Shown: positions 58,152 to 64,000 of the stretch, piece after piece
Layout of the letters: each line of letters begins with the position of its first letter
Numbering within the stretch: the stretch's first letter is position 1
Assembly (NCBI RefSeq): GCF_041956535.1
Contig: NW_027192209.1
Span: 136,092 to 200,091 of the forward strand
Direction: 5' to 3'
DNA length: 64,000 bases
DNA from: Calcarisporiella thermophila CBS 279.70
Taxonomy: Eukaryota; Calcarisporiellomycota
Made by a program: the position numbers and the translations under genes
The notes under the pieces: model-generated
Told to the model about the DNA's origin: nothing
Seen by the model: only the letters and a program-made list of their open reading frames with translations
The model's database searches: none

Positions 58152-59450
58152 GAACGCAATGTCCCTTATCCCCCCCCCTCGGTTCTAGGTCAATTAGAGG
58201 ACAGCGGCTTAGACAGATTGCAAGCCACACTCCAGCAATGCAACGCGCAGAAATGCAATGCAGCTCTTGGACGCAGTACATCGAGCGTAGTTAGCGTAGA
58301 TTCACAGGAAACTGTCTAATTGCTGGAGAAAACGAGGGAGAAATGAGCACTCTATAACGCAGAGCTTTTTTTTTTTCTCGTATTAAGCATCTTTTATTTG
58401 CTCATCCTTAATGAAATTCCGGTTATTTGGTGGCGAGGGTGGTGGTGGAGAACAAGGGAGCCCAAAAAAAAATAATAAAAATAATAATTGAATTACAGAA
58501 ATAATAACAATAGCAGTGATATTTAGCAAGAGAAAGAGCAAGGGAGAAGGAAAAAGAAGCTCCCTCATAAAATGATATTAATGTTATTAATAGAGTTAAA
58601 TTTAGATCCAGACTCACATAGAAAAGGAAAAGGAAAAAAATACTTTCCAGCGATCTTGCAGAGAGTTTTTTTTTCTACTCCTCTTCTCTAACCATTGCCA
58701 TCTGCGAAGTACAGCTAGAAACGAAAGGCGCCACGAAAAAAAAAATAAAACACAGAAAGGAATGCATTTTGGGGAAGAGGACTAGGGTCAAAGAACGGCC
58801 AGTTCTCAACAGAGGCCATGCCTTCATTTAGCCATGGTCTGATCCTCTTCTGACGCTTGAACTCTGAAAGAACCCTTCGAAAAGGATGGAGAGGCGAATG
58901 GAACACCAATAGATACTCCGGGCGCAACTCTAAACTTCATATGGACGTATAAGGAAAATTCAATCAAGCGTTGTTTTTGTGTTTGTTGTTTATCCCCTTT
59001 GTGCTTGCAAACTTGTGCAGATTCGAGCACAACAAAACTCCTCTCGAACAGATGGTCTAAACTTAATTACGCGCGCAATGCTTCCCAGCAATCTTAGGAT
59101 ATGTATATTCCACGTTTCCATGAAGTACCATTTGCGAATCCGGGGTGGTAGTGGGCGGAAGAGCAGGAGGGGGATAGAATTAAACGGTTTGACACGTTCT
59201 TGGGCCCCAACCGGTTCTCATATATATACCGCCAACCCACCGCCGGAATCCTTCTTCCCCCCTTTTCTTTCTCCACACTTTCTCTTGCTTTATTACATTC
59301 CCCATTGTATTTTATCTCCTTCACTACGGGTCGGCTTACATTTGATTGCTACCAGCGCAAACAGCTTCGAGCGTCATTCGAACTTCCATCTCTCAAGCCC
59401 CGTACGTCAATTCCTCTTGGTCCACATTTCACTTCGACAATTCAGCAGAG
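58152..59450. other. Divergent upstream region of APT1 and the Grainyhead gene
   Basis: About 1.3 kb. A minus-strand frame at 58940-58824 (MKFRVAPGVSIGVPFASPSF...) looks mildly coding but is only 38 residues with no clear upstream exon. The rest is AT-rich with A/T runs. The last 200 bases are pyrimidine-rich. Confidence 0.45.
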
Positions 59451-61159
59451 ATGAATTTGTCTGCCGAGCACACCGTTTCTTCCTCACAGCAACAACAATA
59501 CTTCGCGCACGTAGGGCAGTATGGAAATTACGTACACTCTCGAATTGATGAGTGAGTTCTCTCTTCTTCTTGATTCCCACCTACAATTAAAGAGCCTCCC
59601 TTTTTGATTAGTCATTTTCTTCCCGATGGAGTCAAGACCGAGTACGTGGATCATCATTTTCTCAATCACCCCCAGCCTTACTCCGCGTATTCATTTCAGC
59701 CCCTGCCGTCGCCAACGGTTGCTGCAAGCCCTGTTCCAAGCAGTATCCCCTCGACCACGCCTGAGTATCCCCATCGTACCGTCTATAGTCAGTCACCTTC
59801 TCTCGATGATAGAGAGGTGGGCTCCTCGGCTAATAGTACAGAAGAGCCGATTGTAGTTTCAAGCAGCCAGGTGCCAAGCACACCCCGGTATGTTGTGTGC
59901 CTGGACGCCAAAACCGCCATTACTCGGATCGACGAATGTACAATGACATACCTAAATAAAGGCCAGTACTATTCCCTTCTGTTGAACAGCAATGAGTTTT
60001 ACTCTGGTGATGTGACTTGTTCGGTCCGCTTGATGTTCCATGACCCGAAGGACCGAGCCAAACAGGAAACTCTGTGGAAATATTGGTATATCATCGTGAT
60101 TTTTCAAGAGTGCGTGGGTTGTTCTAATACTTAAGCGTTTATTCCGCGTTTAGGCTTAAGCTGCCCAATGTCAATGTTAACACTCGTGTCATCGAGGTTG
60201 AAAAGTCTTCAGCTTTCAATGCGAAAAATTTCCAGTACAAGGGGTTTAACCACATCCAGTTCCAGTGGAACGCTCAACAGGGTGTACGACTGCAACTGCG
60301 TTTCAACTGTTTGTCCACCGATTTTTCGATGATCAAAGGTATTAAAGGGATTCCACTCCGGTTGCATGTGCAAAATCGCATCGAGGGAGTGCCACACACA
60401 GTAGAGCGCTGCTTTTGTCGGGTTAAACTCTTCCGGGATAAGGGTGCGGAGCGCAAGCACAAGGACGACATCGCACAAATCAAACGGCAGATGGCAAAAA
60501 TGAAAGGTACCCCCATAGAGCACCCTCTATTGCTTAACAGCCCCACTAGTATCGATCCTAACTTCATTTGATCCATTCATGAAGGAGCAGATGCACCTTG
60601 CCCAGTTGCTGCGTCGCATCTTGGAGAGCCTCGGACCTTCCTCACGACTTACCCTCGAGATGATTGCGATATTTCAGATAACGACTGTGAGGTAGATATC
60701 AACGAGATAGCCAAGAATCTGAACTCGGATTCCGAATCCGACTCCTCCTCATCCGGTGAATCCGTTCCTGGATTGATTCGTCGTCGCAGGCTCTCACACC
60801 TTGGATTGGATCAGGAGCCGCTTGATTTTGATCCCACTTACGTGCCTGTACGAAAGCGCAGACGGGTGCTATCGCTTTTTGTTCGCTCGCCTCGAGACGT
60901 GCAATATTACGCCATCTATTTGAATGAACTAAAAGTCGACGACCTGAAGGCCAAGATTGCGGAGAAGCTCGGGTTCGACGTGTCTGTTGTAAGCAATGTG
61001 GTGAGATATACCACACGCGGGGGTATGGCAGTCGCACTTGACGATGCTGACGTGAAGCAAATGGAGGAGGAAATGCCGCTCACAGTCGAGCTTCTGGTTC
61101 CTCCTAATGGTAATGCCCACAGTGGTAACAATGGCTACACATTAGCATTGCATTATTAA
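59451..61159 (+). CDS. Grainyhead/CP2-family transcription factor
   Basis: Sequence-specific nuclear regulator; in fungi the family is linked to cell-wall remodelling and conidial separation. ATG 59451. Exons are 59451-59551, 59612-60085, 60154-about 60507, and a last exon from about 60585 to 61159. The immunoglobulin-like DNA-binding core has TYLNKGQYYSLLLNSNEF, SVRLMFHDPKDRAKQETLWK, TRVIEVEKSSAFNAKNFQYK, then IKGIPLRLHVQNR and RCFCRVKLFRDKGAERKHKD, all family hallmarks. A Ser/Asp-rich linker follows. The C-terminus (ELKVDDLKAKIAEKLGFDVS ... VALDDADVKQMEEEMPLTVE) is the ubiquitin-like dimerisation domain. The complete domain set is present. Confidence 0.9.
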
Positions 61160-61976
61160 TCCGGGGGGAGGGGAGGAGGGAATCTCAAAACGAAATCATT
61201 CTCCCTCATCGTCCAAATATTACAGATACAGATACAGATACAAATACACATATATATACACATACATATGTAGATATCATTATGTAGATATCTCTGACGA
61301 ACAAAAACAAAAAAACGAGCGAGAAAAAAGCCTTTGAGCGAAGCTTTTCTTTTTATTATTTCGTTTTCCATTGTAAATTGTGAATTCAAGTTCTTTTTTT
61401 ATTTGCTATTTTCATTATACCTTTTTCTCTTTTCATATTCCATTCACGTGTGCATGTTATGGAGCACATAGGATAAGTGTGTTGATTATGTGCAATTGTG
61501 ACAGTAAAGCCGAAAGTTGTTCAGTTTGATTCATTGGAATGGATATCCTAAAACGGTCTGGTGGTGGTGATTTGGAGATTAAATTCAATCTGTAATTTTA
61601 TTAGTGTCCATGTAGACATAATCTCGTCATATTTAAAATGTTTACTAGAAATGTCGAGTAGGAAACGGAAGAGCGAGTGTCCCAACCTATAACTAATTTG
61701 CAATCAAGGGAAATAAAAACAGTATGAGGGGGGTTTACATAGAAGATTGTATTATAAAATACTGTAGAAAATGGAATAAACACACATCTTGAAGAAATAG
61801 AGCAGAAGAATGTACAAAATATACGCAAGACTCAACGTAGCAAAGGGTAGGAAAAAAAAGTTGATAGAGAGGTGGCAAGTGCGTTAAAATATCCCTTTAA
61901 GAAAATCCCAATGAAAAAGCACAAGAATTTATAAAATATAAATGCAAGAGGCGAAGGGTTTTTTTCTCTTTTTTCG
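61160..61976. other. Convergent intergenic region with simple repeats
   Basis: 3' flanks of the Grainyhead gene (+) and PRM10 (-). At about 61225-61292 lies (ATACAG)n-like sequence running into alternating purine-pyrimidine ACATATATATAC and two copies of TATGTAGATATC. No gene seen. Confidence 0.5.
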
Positions 61977-63893
61977 TTAAAATGTAAATAAGCTCGAATG
62001 CTTTCTTCCCGTGGGATAGACAACCAGCGTTGACATGAACAACCCAACCGTGATAGCAAGCGAGATGATAATCATCTGAAAAGCGAAATTGGTTCCATGG
62101 GTTAGGTCATCCGTTAGTAGCAGGAGCGTGCCTTTTACCCCCAGAGAACCTAAACATGATAAAAGGAGGTTGAGGATACTATGGTCAAGATATTTCCTGT
62201 TGCATATCTGGTTATTTACCAGGAACCAGTAAGAGGATAGCGCAGAGGATAGGAACATAGGCAGCCCTATGGGTGAAACGTGAATAAAGGTTCCCTGTCA
62301 ACCCACACATAAATGCAGCTATGGCCGCCGACCCATTCGCCGGCATGGTTGTGATGTTTGCGGAGAGTAGAGAGGCCATATAGGCAACGGCGGAGACCGC
62401 GACAATGACGGGCCATTGCTTTGGAGTAGCTCGCAGTGAAACAGCCAACGCACAGGCCAAGGGCGGGAACAGGATAACGAGCCAATACCATTCCAGGGGA
62501 GAGTGGCATATAGCCGCGGAGTCGACCGATTTCCAGTGCATGATGGCCTCGATGGAGTTCCATAGAGCAGCGCCTATTGAAAATCCAAATCCCAGAAAAA
62601 GGGCGTACATTAATGCGTACATCATGCGGACCGTGCCGGCCACGATATGCCGTGACGACAGTTCAATGATGGAGATGGTCAATTGTAAACCTGGGAGGAG
62701 GATAACGGCCGCCGCCAGCACCACTGTTTGGAAACACACAAAACGGTGGAAGCTCCGCGCAATGAAGGCGACGAGGATGGAGCTGCTTACCTCGTATACA
62801 TTACCATAGTTGCGGTTATGGGATGCGAGGATCAGGAGGACTCCAACAATCAGTCCTGTGAAGGCTCCAACAGAGGCATCGAGCCAGCTACCCTTGAACA
62901 GGGTTGCTGCAGCAAATGCTCCCGACAGCATGAATGAGATTGCGAGGCCAATGTTGCCGAACATATCGGGCTCCTGTTCGATCTCTTCGAGGCGCGGAAG
63001 TGCTTCATGTGCCGTCATCTGTTTTTTGAGAACCGCACGCACGACCTCGTTCACCTCCTCAAGCTTGCCAAGGTACCAATCGGGAACACATTTAATTAAG
63101 TGTGTTTCGGAGGTGTGGGTGTCTTGATCGCCAAAGGTGACCATAAGAAGACCAGGAATAAAGACAAATTCAGCATCTACGCCAAGCGCCTCGCTCGTCG
63201 TCTCCAGAACCGATTCGATCCGGTGAGAAGGCCCTCCGCAATGCATCAACATTTTTCCTAGACGTAGCAAGAATTCTGGGGAAGAGGGAGAAAAAGTTTA
63301 GAGTTTGAGCTGCACATACGACAAAGTTCATAAGTAGACAACTAATGTGTACCTTGTCTCTCTAAAATGTCAGCTACAGCTTCTGTAATTCGAAGCTTTT
63401 CGTCCAATTGTAAAGATGAGCCATTGATATCCGTGAACGACTCCTCATCACTAATGGCCGAATAAAGACTATGTGTATCACCATTGCTAGCTCGCCTTTG
63501 ACATGGAATAGCCAAACATCCTGTCGAGAGGTTTTGGTACACGGGCATGATCCCTCTTCTCCGTCGGTATCGTGGGCGAGAATATCTCCTTCGCGGGTAT
63601 AGCTTCAAAAGATTGCTCAACACACCCCCCGTTGGCCTTGATCGCAACTCCGGACGTGTAAAGTTTTCGATCATCACAAAGGCGGCGCCCGACGCCGGTC
63701 GCCTTCCTTCATCGGGGTGGTTGGGTTCCGTGGCGATTGAAGGAGGATCACCATTGGAAACGTTAATGATTAAATGATCGTCATCACGCTGACATTCGGG
63801 AGGGGGGCTATGAGACGAGTTGTTTGAAGTGTGTGAGTTCTGCTGCTGTCTTGTGTCCACCTTTACACGTGTTTTGCCCTTGTCCTTTCGCAT
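61977..63893 (-). CDS. PRM10: ThrE/DUF1212 membrane protein, PRM10-like
   Basis: Polytopic membrane protein of the ThrE family; yeast Prm10 is pheromone-regulated, and the bacterial relatives export threonine. The fungal function is not known. ATG 63893. Exons are 63893-63353, 63275-62220 and 62149-61977. The N-terminal 170 residues are polar and basic (RRRYSRPRYRRRRG). The ThrE domain starts LLRLGKMLMHCGGPSHRIES and continues LGVDAEFVFIPGLLMVTFGD, then helices with GLIVGVLLI, VILLPGLQLTISIIELSSRH (the conserved PG and S-rich motif), and the C-terminal SLGVKGTLLLL and FQMIIISLAITVGLFMST. About ten membrane helices. Family match is strong. Confidence 0.91.
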
Positions 63894-64000
63894 GTATCAG
63901 CAAATAGGAAAGGAAGAGGGCCGACACTGATAATTAAGAAATTTTTGTTCTAATGCTAATGTGAATTAAATGAGGAAAAAAAAGAAAATCTAAATGAGGA
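63894..64000. other. Upstream flank of PRM10
   Basis: AT-rich window end; no feature recognised. Confidence 0.4.

Noticed and set aside
58824-58940. Small minus-strand frame of 38 codons ending QASEEDQTMAK
   Set aside because: Mildly coding-like but too short, with no convincing upstream exon or signal peptide.

Overview
The window is nuclear DNA of a fungus. Evidence: a division-1 chitin synthase, a Zn(II)2Cys6 transcription factor, an OPY2-type osmosensing anchor, a PRM10/ThrE-type membrane protein, a fungal-type glycerol-3-phosphate acyltransferase, and genes cut by many short introns (about 45-100 bases, mostly GT-AG, frequent CTNAC-like branch sites). I could not fix the lineage. Intron density, the presence of RAP1GDS1-like, Yippee and Grainyhead-like genes, and the loose spacing argue against a budding yeast. 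No plasmid, phage, CRISPR, rRNA or convincing tRNA feature was seen.

Layout. 1-9.6 kb is a run of minus-strand genes: the N-terminal part of a Pumilio protein (cut by the window edge), tubulin cofactor E, an unrecognised single-pass membrane protein, a doubtful split gene, and a secreted aerolysin-like protein. 9.6-11.5 kb is empty. 11.5-18 kb carries a glycerol-3-phosphate acyltransferase, a histidine protein methyltransferase (HPM1/METTL18) and a secreted GH37 trehalase. The 3 kb between trehalase and the next gene has no recognisable gene but holds a C16 tract and a cluster of long hairpins. 20.9-36.5 kb carries a monocarboxylate-type MFS transporter, a secreted plastocyanin-like copper protein, an unrecognised coiled-coil protein, a SmgGDS-like armadillo protein, a Zn2Cys6 regulator and a PAQR/Izh receptor. 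36.8-38.9 kb is gene-poor and holds two convergent, related-looking small secreted peptides. 39.9-45.5 kb has Yippee, a Bem46/ABHD13-like hydrolase, an Sdt1/Phm8-like nucleotidase and casein kinase 2 beta. 47.3-63.9 kb has chitin synthase, OPY2, TFIIF alpha, HIS3, acyl-protein thioesterase, a Grainyhead/CP2 factor and PRM10.

Most genes are housekeeping and are not an operon or cluster. Loose themes are cell surface and stress (chitin synthase, OPY2, trehalase, membrane proteins) and secretion (aerolysin-like protein, plastocyanin-like protein, two small peptides). Candidates worth following up are the small-peptide pair, the hairpin cluster at 19.5-20.0 kb, the orphan aerolysin-like gene, and a GC-AG intron in HIS3. 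Exon boundaries were read by eye from splice-site consensus and reading frame; starts were moved to real ATG codons.
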